Shown piece by piece: positions 1 through 6,071 of a stretch of 6,392 nucleotides of DNA. Within the stretch, counting starts at the first letter, position 1, and every line of letters begins with the position of its first letter. The position numbers were made by a program, and so were the translations under genes. The notes under the pieces were generated by a model, which was not told the origin of the DNA, searched no databases, and saw only the letters and a list, made by a program, of their open reading frames with translations. The DNA comes from an uncultured Clostridium sp. (GTDB lineage: Bacteria > Bacillota > Clostridia > Lachnospirales > Lachnospiraceae): the NCBI GenBank assembly GCA_958349075.1, contig CATWBR010000267.1:1-6392 (forward strand), written 5' to 3'.

Positions 1-13
1 GTGGAAAAAGAAT

Positions 14-811
14 ATGAAGATTATTGTATGTGTAAAACAGGTTCCCGACACAACGGAAATTAAAATTGATCCTGTGACAAACACACTGATACGCGCCGGA
101 GTTCCAAGCATTGTGAATCCGTACGATGCATATGCCCTGGAGACGGCAATCCGTCTGAAGGAACGGTACGGGGCGGAGGTCCTTGTCATATCCATGGGAC
201 CGGATCAGGCCAGGGCGGCGCTCAGGGAGTGCCTGGCCGTAGGGGCGGATCGGGCATGGCTTATCAGCGACAGGGCATTCGGAGGTTCGGACACTCTGGC
301 GACCAGCTTCGTGCTGTCGGAGGCTGTTTCATGGCTGGACAAGGAGGTAGGCGGAATTGACCTGGTACTCTGCGGAAAACAGGCGATTGACGGAGACACT
401 GCCCAGGTTGGTCCGGAGATGGCGGAACATCTCGATATCCCGCAGATTACATACGCCTCAGACGCGGAACTTTCAAAAGACGCAGTTCTGGTAAAGAGGG
501 AGAATGATGACGGATACGATGTAATCAGGGCGAAACTGCCGGCGGTAGTGACGGTAACAAAAATCTCCGGCGACACGAGGCTGCCATCGATTAAAGGTAA
601 AATGAGGGCGTCAAAGGCGGAGATTCCTGTACTTACGGCCGAAATGCTGGGGATCGACACCGGACGGTGCGGCCTGAAGGGCTCCCCGACCAAAGTAAAG
701 AAAACATTTACACCGGTCAGGACAAAACAGGGAATCAAAGAGGAAGGAAAGACGGCCCCGGAATTTGCAGCAGGCCTGGCCGGATTTCTGGACGAGAAAA
801 AATTGGTGTGA
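14..811 (+). CDS. etfB: Electron transfer flavoprotein, beta subunit (probably of the electron-bifurcating type)
   Basis: This is the 265-aa small subunit of the cytoplasmic EtfAB heterodimer, which carries electrons between acyl-CoA dehydrogenases and other redox partners. The N-terminus MKIIVCVKQVPD is the classic EtfB/FixA opening. VNPYDAYALE (residues 34-43), GGSDTLATS (90-98) and CGKQAIDGDTAQVGPE (120-135) are nucleotide-binding stretches. A segment near the ETF-beta signature follows (about 160-180, ending LPAVVT), with Asp169 where the signature usually has Glu or Gln. The DTLATS and QAIDGDTAQVGPE forms resemble clostridial EtfB proteins that hold a second FAD and use NADH in flavin-based bifurcation; that subtype is an inference by eye. 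Length is normal. The ATG at 14 gives the canonical start, but only 13 bases of upstream sequence are visible and the ribosome binding site there is weak. etfA follows after 19 bp, so the two are surely co-transcribed. Confidence 0.95.
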   Translation: MKIIVCVKQVPDTTEIKIDPVTNTLIRAGVPSIVNPYDAYALETAIRLKERYGAEVLVISMGPDQARAALRECLAVGADRAWLISDRAFGGSDTLATSFVLSEAVSWLDKEVGGIDLVLCGKQAIDGDTAQVGPEMAEHLDIPQITYASDAELSKDAVLVKRENDDGYDVIRAKLPAVVTVTKISGDTRLPSIKGKMRASKAEIPVLTAEMLGIDTGRCGLKGSPTKVKKTFTPVRTKQGIKEEGKTAPEFAAGLAGFLDEKKLV

Positions 812-816
812 CATGC

Positions 817-824
817 GGGAGGGG
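817..824 (+). promoter_or_regulatory. Ribosome binding site deciding the GTG start of etfA
   Basis: GGGAGGGG lies 6 bases before the GTG at 831. An ATG at 813-815 is in the same frame but is closed by TAA at 828-830, so it cannot start etfA. The GTG is therefore the only start that keeps the conserved N-terminus. Confidence 0.8.
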
Positions 825-830
825 ATTTAA

Positions 831-1871
831 GTGGAACAGAGACAGGATTATAAGAATATCTGGGTGTTTATTGAGACGGAGGAAGGGAAGGCAAAGCCGG
901 TCGGATATGAACTGCTGACGCCGGGCCGGATGCTGGCCGACAAGACGGGGCAGAAGCTGGTTGCCGTAATTCCTGCATATGAGGCGGAAGAGGCGGCCGG
1001 ACAGGCTGCGGCTTACGGTGCGGACGAAGTGCTCCTGGTGGAGGATGAGGTATACAGAAACTACCGGACCGATGCGTTTGCAGACTGTATGACACAGCTT
1101 GTGGAGAAGCACAGGCCCCTGGTTATCCTGATGGGAGCGACAAACAACGGAAGGGATTTGGGACCGAGACTGGCATGCAGGCTGAAAACAGGGCTTACAG
1201 CAGACTGCACGGCGCTGGATATCGACGCGGAGACGGGAAATGTGGAGTGGACAAGGCCGGCATTCGGCGGAAATCTGATGGCCACCATTCTCTGCCCGGA
1301 TCACAGGCCCCAGATGGGAACCGTGAGGCCCGGGGTATTCAAAAAACCGGTAAAGGAAGCAGATGCTGCGGGAGCCACCCGGAATGATAATCATGCGGAG
1401 CAGAAGATTATCCGGGAGAAGGTTGACATCAATCCGGAGCACATCCGGACGGAGATTGTGGAGCGTATCAAGGAGGTAGTCCAGTCAGTCAATCTGGAGG
1501 AAGCGGACATTATCGTGTCCGGCGGCCGCGGAATCGGAAAGGCGGAAAACTTCTCCTATATCAGGGAACTGGCCGGGGCGCTCGGAGGAGCGGTCGGTTC
1601 GTCGAGGGCCTGCGTGGATGCGGACTGGATTCCACACGCACACCAGGTGGGGCAGACCGGTAAAACGGTGGCGCCGAAGCTCTATATCGCCTGCGGTATT
1701 TCCGGGGCCATCCAGCATCTGGCCGGAATGTCGGGAGCAGAGACAATCGTGGCGATCAATAAGGACCCGGATGCGCCGATATTCGGAGTGGCCGATTATG
1801 GAATCGTGGGGGATCTCCTGGAGGTAATTCCGGAGCTGATCCGTGAGATTAAGAAGATAAAAGGGAACTGA
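831..1871 (+). CDS. etfA: Electron transfer flavoprotein, alpha subunit
   Basis: This is the 346-aa large subunit of EtfAB, which binds the FAD that passes electrons to or from an acyl-CoA dehydrogenase. An N-terminal nucleotide-binding-like domain (about 8-190) carries TRPAFGGNL (141-149) and [11 protein letters not shown] (160-170). The C-terminal FAD domain carries SGGRGIG (230-236), [10 protein letters not shown] (257-266), QVGQTGKTV (272-280), [11 protein letters not shown] (289-299), NKDPDAPIF (310-318) and ADYGIVGDL (321-329). The stretch from Leu284 to Asn310 fits the ETF-alpha signature throughout. There is no N-terminal ferredoxin domain, unlike some CarE/LctC-type proteins. The start must be GTG: an in-frame TAA lies immediately upstream at 828-830, the next in-frame ATG is codon 34, and a strong site (GGGAGGGG, 817-824) sits 6 bases before the GTG. 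It forms one transcription unit with etfB. Confidence 0.95.
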   Translation: MEQRQDYKNIWVFIETEEGKAKPVGYELLTPGRMLADKTGQKLVAVIPAYEAEEAAGQAAAYGADEVLLVEDEVYRNYRTDAFADCMTQLVEKHRPLVILMGATNNGRDLGPRLACRLKTGLTADCTALDIDAETGNVEWTRPAFGGNLMATILCPDHRPQMGTVRPGVFKKPVKEADAAGATRNDNHAEQKIIREKVDINPEHIRTEIVERIKEVVQSVNLEEADIIVSGGRGIGKAENFSYIRELAGALGGAVGSSRACVDADWIPHAHQVGQTGKTVAPKLYIACGISGAIQHLAGMSGAETIVAINKDPDAPIFGVADYGIVGDLLEVIPELIREIKKIKGN

Positions 1872-1917
1872 TACAGGAAAACGGCTGAGACCGGAGAAGA
1901 CAAGGAGTCTAACCGGG

Positions 1918-1995
1918 ATGGCCCAGGGGAAAATGCCGGGCGGTGTAAGCCGAAGAAAAATAAAAAAAGTAATCGGAAAGGATGGTTCAATATGA
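1918..1995 (+). CDS. Possible 25-residue small ORF or leader peptide between etfA and the crotonase gene
   Basis: The 120-bp gap after etfA contains ATG at 1918 and an open frame of 25 codons ending in TGA at 1993-1995. An AAGGAG ribosome binding site at 1902-1907 precedes it by 10 bases. Its stop overlaps the start of the next gene in an ATGA arrangement (1992-1995), the geometry expected for translational coupling. The predicted peptide starts MAQGKMPGG and is very basic (five Lys and two Arg against one Asp). It resembles no family I know and has no membrane segment. It could be a real small protein, a leader that helps translate the crotonase gene, or chance, since ORFs of this length are common. 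The crotonase gene also has its own ribosome binding site, so coupling is not required. Confidence 0.25.
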   Translation: MAQGKMPGGVSRRKIKKVIGKDGSI

Positions 1996-2792
1996 ACGAA
2001 TTATTATATGAAAAACAGGGAGCAATCGCCAAAATTATCATCAACAGGCCGGAGAAGAGAAATGCGTTAAACGGCGCCGTCATCCACGGAATCGACGAGT
2101 CGCTTAAAATGGCGGCGGAGGATGACGAGGTACGCGTTGTCATTCTTACAGGCGCAGGTGAAAAAGCGTTTACGGCAGGCTTCGATTTGAAGGAGGCTAT
2201 GGAGCACAATATTACGGGCGTTGTGGAGAGAAGGAAAGACACATCGGAGGAGATTGAATTTTTTATGAGAATGTGGCATTTCCCAAAACCAATTGTGGCC
2301 GCTATCAGGGGATACTGCATCGGCGGCGGAATTACCCTTGCCATGCTCAGCGATATGGTTATCGCTTCCGAGGACGCCACGTTCGGCAACCCGGAGATTC
2401 TTCTGGGATATGTGCCGGAATTCCCAATGGAAGTCTGGAAAATGCCGTTTAATAAGGTAAGGGAATTCTTCTATCTAAGCAAATTTTTCACGGCTGCCGA
2501 GATGCGGGACATGAACGTGGTAAATCAGGTGGTTGCCGGTGAAAAACTGGAAGAAACGGCCATGGCGGTTGCGGAGAGAATTGCTCAGATTCCGCCGGAG
2601 AGCACAAAGATTATTAAATACTCCCTGAATAAATGTTATGAGCTTCAGGGATTTAGGAACACGATTGATTTTGTTTCCGAACTGTTCAATCTGGGCAGGG
2701 TTCATATGCAGACGACACAGGTGGACGACTTCAGAAACGATATTGCGGAGGGCGGACTTGCCTCGGCACTCAAAAAACAGTACAACAAATAA
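1992..2792 (+). CDS. Crotonase-superfamily enzyme (enoyl-CoA hydratase/isomerase family)
   Basis: This 266-aa cytoplasmic enzyme acts on an acyl-CoA thioester. The crotonase fold is clear: INRPEKRNALN (17-27), first oxyanion-hole segment KAFTAGFDLKE (58-68), second oxyanion-hole segment IRGYCIGGG (105-113) and FGNPEILLG (131-139). Aligned by eye with rat crotonase, the second catalytic Glu (Glu164) is kept as Glu135, but the first (Glu144) is Thr115, in GGGITLAM. The usual GGTQRL segment after the active site is replaced by FPMEVWKM (144-151). Enzymes with one of the two Glu residues are often isomerases or other crotonase relatives rather than plain 2-enoyl-CoA hydratases, so no specific reaction is assigned. 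ATG 1992 has AAAGGA at 1977-1982, 9 bases upstream. The stop TAA (2790-2792) lies 17 bp before the CoA-transferase start. The setting points to processing of the thioester made by that transferase. Confidence 0.9.
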   Translation: MNELLYEKQGAIAKIIINRPEKRNALNGAVIHGIDESLKMAAEDDEVRVVILTGAGEKAFTAGFDLKEAMEHNITGVVERRKDTSEEIEFFMRMWHFPKPIVAAIRGYCIGGGITLAMLSDMVIASEDATFGNPEILLGYVPEFPMEVWKMPFNKVREFFYLSKFFTAAEMRDMNVVNQVVAGEKLEETAMAVAERIAQIPPESTKIIKYSLNKCYELQGFRNTIDFVSELFNLGRVHMQTTQVDDFRNDIAEGGLASALKKQYNK

Positions 2793-2796
2793 TGAC

Positions 2797-2801
2797 GGAG
2801 G
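2797..2801 (+). promoter_or_regulatory. Ribosome binding site deciding the CoA-transferase start
   Basis: GGAGG lies 8 bases before the ATG at 2810. An earlier in-frame ATG at 2792 overlaps the previous stop codon and has only A-rich sequence (CAAAAAACAGTACAACAAAT) before it, with no ribosome binding site. The site therefore favours the start at 2810. Confidence 0.75.
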
Positions 2802-2809
2802 CCGGCAGA

Positions 2810-4105
2810 ATGGAACGATTATGGAAAGAACAATATGCTGACAAACTGATTTCCGCCCACGAGGCGGCAGCCATGATACAGGATGGGGACAGCTTCTGCT
2901 GCGGAGCCAGGGAGCCGGTGGGAATTCTCACCGAACTGGGCAAAAGAAGCGATTTGACCGGGGCTAATTATTACGCCCCGGAGGAGGATTTCCCCCATCT
3001 TCTCGAAAATATGGGAAAAGGGCTGAACGTCTATACCAGTTTTATGGATTCGGTGAACCGGGACTATATAAAAGAAGGAAGAATGCAGTTTATTCCCTGC
3101 GGTTTTTCGGGATTTACCAAGGTGGCGCTGAAAGATTTTGAGTGCCGGGTGGCCATCACCTGTGTGTCGGCCCCAAACAAGGACGGTTACGTCTCTTTCG
3201 GAAATTCGGCTGACATGATGGCCGATGTGTGCAGGGCGGTACCGCTTGCCATTGCGGAGCTGAATGAAGAACTTCCGTTTGTCTACGGCGATAATGTGAT
3301 GCATATTTCGGAATTTGATTATCTTGTAGAGGGAGAGGGCTACCCGCTCAATATCGGCCGGATAGATGACTCCGATGAAAACAGGGAAAAGTACAAGGCC
3401 ATCGGCGGCAGCCTGTCGGAGCTGGTTGAAAATGAAGCCACCCTGGAGGTGGGAATCGGACGCCTTAATTCTTCCGCCATGATGTACCTGGACGGCGTAA
3501 GGGATCTGGGAGTCCATACGGAAATATATGGGGATCTTTTAATGAACCTGACTAAAAAAGGCCTTGTGACCAACCGGAAAAAGGCTCTTAACCCCGGAAT
3601 TTCCATCTGCACCCAGGTGGTCGGTTCAGGGGAACTGTTCGACTATGTGCAGGACAACCTGGAAATCCGCTTGGACTGCTGCAACCATGTCCTGACTCCC
3701 GGGATTATTGCAAAAAATAATAAGATGACGGCCATCAACAACGCGGTTCAGGTCGATCTTCTGGGACAGGCGAATGCGGAATATTTAAAAGGGCGGCAGC
3801 ACTCCGGAATGGGAGGAATCGGTGATTTTGCCACGGGAGCGGTAAACTGCCCGGACGGAAAATCCATTGTAGTCATAGAGTCCGTAACGAAAAACGGAAA
3901 ACACTCCAAGATAGTGCCGTATTTTGAGCCGGGAACGCCCGTATCCCTGAGCCGTACAATGGTAGAATATGTGGTATCGGAATACGGCGTTGCGGTTCTA
4001 ACCGGAAAATCTGTAAAAGAACGCGCAAAGGAATTGATTCACATTGCTCATCCGGCGTTCAGGGAGGAGCTTAAGCACCAGGCGGAGTCGGTGGGCATTT
4101 TGTAA
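2810..4105 (+). CDS. Acyl-CoA:carboxylate CoA-transferase (acetyl-CoA hydrolase/transferase family, 4-hydroxybutyrate CoA-transferase-like)
   Basis: This 431-aa cytoplasmic enzyme moves CoA from a donor such as acetyl-CoA to a free carboxylic acid through a covalent glutamyl-CoA intermediate. The N-terminal half carries MERLWKEQYADKLISAHEA and SAPNKDGYVSFG (120-131). The C-terminal half carries LEVGIGRLNSSAM (212-224), DLGVHTEIYGD (232-242), INNAVQVDLLGQANAE (309-324), SGMGGIGDFATGA (332-344), VSEYGVAVLTGKS (389-401) and IAHPAFREEL (412-421). Glu238 in HTE is the expected catalytic residue; as I recall, it has the same number as the catalytic Glu of Clostridium aminobutyricum 4-hydroxybutyrate CoA-transferase. 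Length is usual for that group. Two motifs differ from the common family forms: GIGRLN instead of GIGxIP, and GGIGDF instead of GGQxDF. Acid specificity is therefore open. A start at 2792 would add six residues but lacks a ribosome binding site. The neighbours suggest it activates the acid imported by the next gene product. Confidence 0.9.
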   Translation: MERLWKEQYADKLISAHEAAAMIQDGDSFCCGAREPVGILTELGKRSDLTGANYYAPEEDFPHLLENMGKGLNVYTSFMDSVNRDYIKEGRMQFIPCGFSGFTKVALKDFECRVAITCVSAPNKDGYVSFGNSADMMADVCRAVPLAIAELNEELPFVYGDNVMHISEFDYLVEGEGYPLNIGRIDDSDENREKYKAIGGSLSELVENEATLEVGIGRLNSSAMMYLDGVRDLGVHTEIYGDLLMNLTKKGLVTNRKKALNPGISICTQVVGSGELFDYVQDNLEIRLDCCNHVLTPGIIAKNNKMTAINNAVQVDLLGQANAEYLKGRQHSGMGGIGDFATGAVNCPDGKSIVVIESVTKNGKHSKIVPYFEPGTPVSLSRTMVEYVVSEYGVAVLTGKSVKERAKELIHIAHPAFREELKHQAESVGIL

Positions 4106-4112
4106 ACACGGA

Positions 4113-4128
4113 GGGCGGGGGGACGCCC
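4113..4128 (+). promoter_or_regulatory. Small GC-rich hairpin between the CoA-transferase and symporter genes
   Basis: GGGCG (4113-4117) pairs perfectly with CGCCC (4124-4128) around a 6-base GGGGGA loop, 8 bases after the CoA-transferase stop. No run of T follows, so it is not an intrinsic terminator. It could protect or separate parts of the message, but five base pairs may be chance in this G-rich stretch. Confidence 0.3.
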
Positions 4129-4144
4129 GGAGATACGAGGGAAG

Positions 4145-4151
4145 AAAGGGG
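4145..4151 (+). promoter_or_regulatory. Ribosome binding site deciding the symporter start
   Basis: AAAGGGG lies 6 bases before the ATG at 4158. The same frame stays open back to 4044 inside the CoA-transferase gene, but the extra 38 codons give an Arg/Gly-rich, non-conserved stretch. The protein from 4158 begins directly with a normal first membrane segment. Confidence 0.75.
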
Positions 4152-4157
4152 AAACGT

Positions 4158-5537
4158 ATGAGCAGTTTAGGCATAGTATTAGTAATTCTGGGGATCTACA
4201 TGGCGGTGATGATCGCGATTGGACTGGCCGGCAGAAAATACGGCGGGAGTATGAACGATTTTATGACGGCCGGGAAGCAGGGAACGCTTCTTCTGGTAAC
4301 CGGTTCCTATATCGGTTCCCATATCGGAAACGGTATTGTGGTAGGCGGAGCGGAGTATGGGGCCGTATATGGAATCGGGGGCATGTGGTTCGGCGTAGGA
4401 GCGGCATTGTCCTACATCCTGTTTGCGGCCGTTATGTCCAGGCGTGTATACCGGGGGAACTGTGTCACGCTGTCGGATATGCTGGAACAGAGATACGGGG
4501 ACAAGGTCACCACCATAATGATGGCCGTCTTAAACGGAGCCGCCAATACGGCGGTCATGGCGGGACAGATTATGGCAGGAAAGCGCCTTTTTGAATATAT
4601 CGGCATCAATCCGGTGGCCGGAGCGGTTATCACGACCCTGATTGTCATTATCTATTCCTCAATGTCGGGACTTTGGGGCGTTATGATGACGGACGTGATC
4701 CAGAGTACAGTCATTTTTATCACGGTCATTATCACCGTCATTTTCATCGGCGGCCAGGGAGGATTTCAGTTGATGGCCCGTAACCTGCCGGCGGAAAGTT
4801 TCAAGTTTATTCCGTTCAGCATGGACACATTCATTATGATGCTGGGGCCGACGGCTCTTTACGGCCTTGTTTCATCCGCAGCTTTCCAGCGCACCGTATC
4901 GTGCAAAAATGAGAAAACAGCGGTCAGGGCGCCAATCATTGCGGCACTTATGATTATTCCGTTTGTTATCCTTCCCGTTCTGATTGGAATGTACGGAAAG
5001 GCAATGTGGCCGGATGCAGCGAACGGTACGATTATTTTCCAGGTGCTGTTTGAAGCAATGCCGCCCGTGCTCGCGGGACTCCTGATTGCCTCCATCTGCG
5101 CGGCGGTCATGTCCACCTGCGACGGAGGTCTTGTCACCATCACAGCCAACATCGTCAGTGATATTTACTATAAACATATTAACCCACAGGCCAGTGAGAA
5201 GACACTGGCAAGAATGACAACCTGGTCCACCGTAATTGTCGGACTTTTAGCTCTTGTACTGTCCCTGCAGTTTTCCAGCATTATTTCCCTGCTGTCCATG
5301 GCGTATACGTTCATGACGGCCGGAGGCCTTGTTATGATTTTGGGCGGGATTCTCTGGAAAAAGGGAACGACACAGGGCGCCGTGGCAAGCTTCTTCATCG
5401 GAATCGCCTGTGTTGTCATTAATAAGATGGGAGTCCAGATGCCATTTGCATCGATTTTCCCGATACTTCCGTCGGCAGCAGCCTATGTGGCAGTCAGCCT
5501 GGTAACACAGAAGAATAAAAGCGGGGAAACCATTTAA
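4158..5537 (+). CDS. Sodium:solute symporter family (SSS) transporter, probably for a carboxylic acid
   Basis: This 459-aa inner-membrane protein most likely couples solute uptake to sodium. About 13 hydrophobic segments are visible, near residues 4-24, 43-68, 74-94, 117-137, 151-168, 180-198, 222-246, 258-280, 303-330, 355-371, 376-398, 404-421 and 430-449. The family pattern includes DFMTAGKQG (34-42) before segment 2, SGLWGVMMTDVIQS (170-183), and the segment-9 stretch AAVMSTCDGGLVTITANI (315-332) followed by SDIYYK. Ser319-Thr320 match the sodium-site Ser340-Thr341 of PutP. In segment 2, GSYIGSHIGN places His55 where PutP has Asp55, and the usual Ser after Ala-Asp (STADS) is Gly323. It has the 13-segment SSS layout of PutP/PanF, but I see nothing that fixes the substrate. 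As the last gene of a CoA-transferase operon, it probably imports the acid which that enzyme activates. A terminator follows. Confidence 0.88.
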   Translation: MSSLGIVLVILGIYMAVMIAIGLAGRKYGGSMNDFMTAGKQGTLLLVTGSYIGSHIGNGIVVGGAEYGAVYGIGGMWFGVGAALSYILFAAVMSRRVYRGNCVTLSDMLEQRYGDKVTTIMMAVLNGAANTAVMAGQIMAGKRLFEYIGINPVAGAVITTLIVIIYSSMSGLWGVMMTDVIQSTVIFITVIITVIFIGGQGGFQLMARNLPAESFKFIPFSMDTFIMMLGPTALYGLVSSAAFQRTVSCKNEKTAVRAPIIAALMIIPFVILPVLIGMYGKAMWPDAANGTIIFQVLFEAMPPVLAGLLIASICAAVMSTCDGGLVTITANIVSDIYYKHINPQASEKTLARMTTWSTVIVGLLALVLSLQFSSIISLLSMAYTFMTAGGLVMILGGILWKKGTTQGAVASFFIGIACVVINKMGVQMPFASIFPILPSAAAYVAVSLVTQKNKSGETI

Positions 5538-5605
5538 ACGCCGGTCCTTCATCATTTTCATAGATTTATGCCGAATGCATTGTTTCTTACAGGGTTGAAT
5601 GCAGG

Positions 5606-5668
5606 CGGCGGCAAAAAGGACTTCCTTTCGGGTTGTGTATTGTCCGGGGGGAAGTCCTTTTGCTGCCG
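5606..5668. terminator. Long hairpin between convergent units; intrinsic terminator, best formed in the plus-strand transcript
   Basis: The left arm 5606-5631 pairs with the right arm 5644-5668 around a 12-base loop. The outer 7 bp are CGGCGGC against GCTGCCG, followed by A5 against T4 with one bulge, then a 14-bp core from GGACTTCC through TTTCGG. The core pairs through three G-U wobbles (5626-5628), and the outer stem has one more (5610 with 5664). All four wobbles pair only in plus-strand RNA; in minus-strand RNA they become A-C mismatches. The core is flanked by A-rich and T-rich tracts, TTTT on plus and TTTTT on minus. It should therefore end the plus-strand operon and may also stop the minus-strand unit, whose stop codon begins 2 bases away. 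Confidence 0.75.
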
Positions 5669-5669
5669 T

Positions 5670-6071
5670 TTATTCTAAATCCTGAATATTCATCTTTTCC
5701 AGCTCCATATTCTTCTTTCTACGGCTGCGGCGGGCGGTATAGATGCCGAGAAGTACCACGGTGGGGATATTGTTGCCGATAAATACGGAAATTGCGGCCG
5801 CGGCTATCAGGCGTGAATCCTTCTTCTCAGGAGGTACAACGACTTCTTCCTCGGTGACGGAGATGCCGTTCTCCATAACGGTAGTGACGGAGGTGCGCAC
5901 AGAGCTGTAGGTAGAGATTCCCAGCAGCGCCTGCAGGGAGAACAGGAAGCAGATCAGGGGCAGGATGAGTCCCGGCCATCTGCTTGGTTTACCTGAAAGA
6001 TAGAACTGAAGCCACAGGGAGCCTCCGAAAAAGACCAGAATTACAAGGATCATATAGGTTGCGATAGCCAT
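5670..6071 (-). CDS. Hypothetical small membrane protein with three predicted membrane segments
   Basis: I do not recognise this 133-aa protein. Hydrophobic segments lie at about 4-25, 32-53 and 88-112. A polar stretch (54-87) contains EEEVVVPPEKKD, and the C-terminus has the basic cluster ARRSRRKKN (113-121) followed by an acidic tail. The positive-inside rule suggests an outside N-terminus, an inside GKPSRW loop, an outside 54-87 loop and a cytoplasmic tail. There is no cleavable signal peptide or catalytic motif. Its ATG (6071-6069) directly follows the TAG of the DUF2089-like gene. Its ribosome binding site (AAGGAGG on the minus strand, 6086-6080, 8 bases upstream) lies within that gene, so the two are translated from one message. 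The pairing suggests it may sense or anchor the regulator, but no function can be assigned from the sequence. Confidence 0.8.
   Translation of the reverse strand: MAIATYMILVILVFFGGSLWLQFYLSGKPSRWPGLILPLICFLFSLQALLGISTYSSVRTSVTTVMENGISVTEEEVVVPPEKKDSRLIAAAAISVFIGNNIPTVVLLGIYTARRSRRKKNMELEKMNIQDLE

Noticed and set aside
735..1442. A 235-codon minus-strand open frame opposite etfB and etfA, and similar long antisense frames at 205-738 and 2819-3517
   Set aside because: They lie opposite strongly conserved genes, have no ribosome binding site that I noticed, and encode low-complexity proteins rich in Arg, Pro, Ser and His, as expected for antisense shadows of genes in this base composition.
1882..1952. 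Imperfect inverted repeat CGGCTGAGACCG / CGGTGTAAGCCG flanking the small ORF start, as a possible riboswitch or attenuator
   Set aside because: It is only 5 + 4 bp interrupted by a 3 x 3 mismatch, with a loop of nearly 50 bases; no riboswitch consensus was recognised and an A-rich rather than T-rich run follows.
2792..2809. Earlier CoA-transferase start giving six extra residues and a TAATG overlap with the crotonase stop
   Set aside because: No ribosome binding site precedes it, and GGAGG lies between the two candidate ATG codons at ideal spacing for 2810. Not fully excluded, because translational coupling could use the overlapping start.
4044..4157. N-terminal extension of the symporter by 38 codons
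   Set aside because: It overlaps the end of the CoA-transferase gene, encodes an Arg/Gly-rich non-conserved stretch and has no good ribosome binding site, while ATG 4158 has one and begins a normal first membrane segment.
5573..5603. Repeated GAATGCA (5573-5579 and 5597-5603) and inverted TGCATT/AATGCA in the convergent intergenic region
   Set aside because: Six to seven bases is within chance for this spacing, and the region already has a much stronger hairpin next to it.
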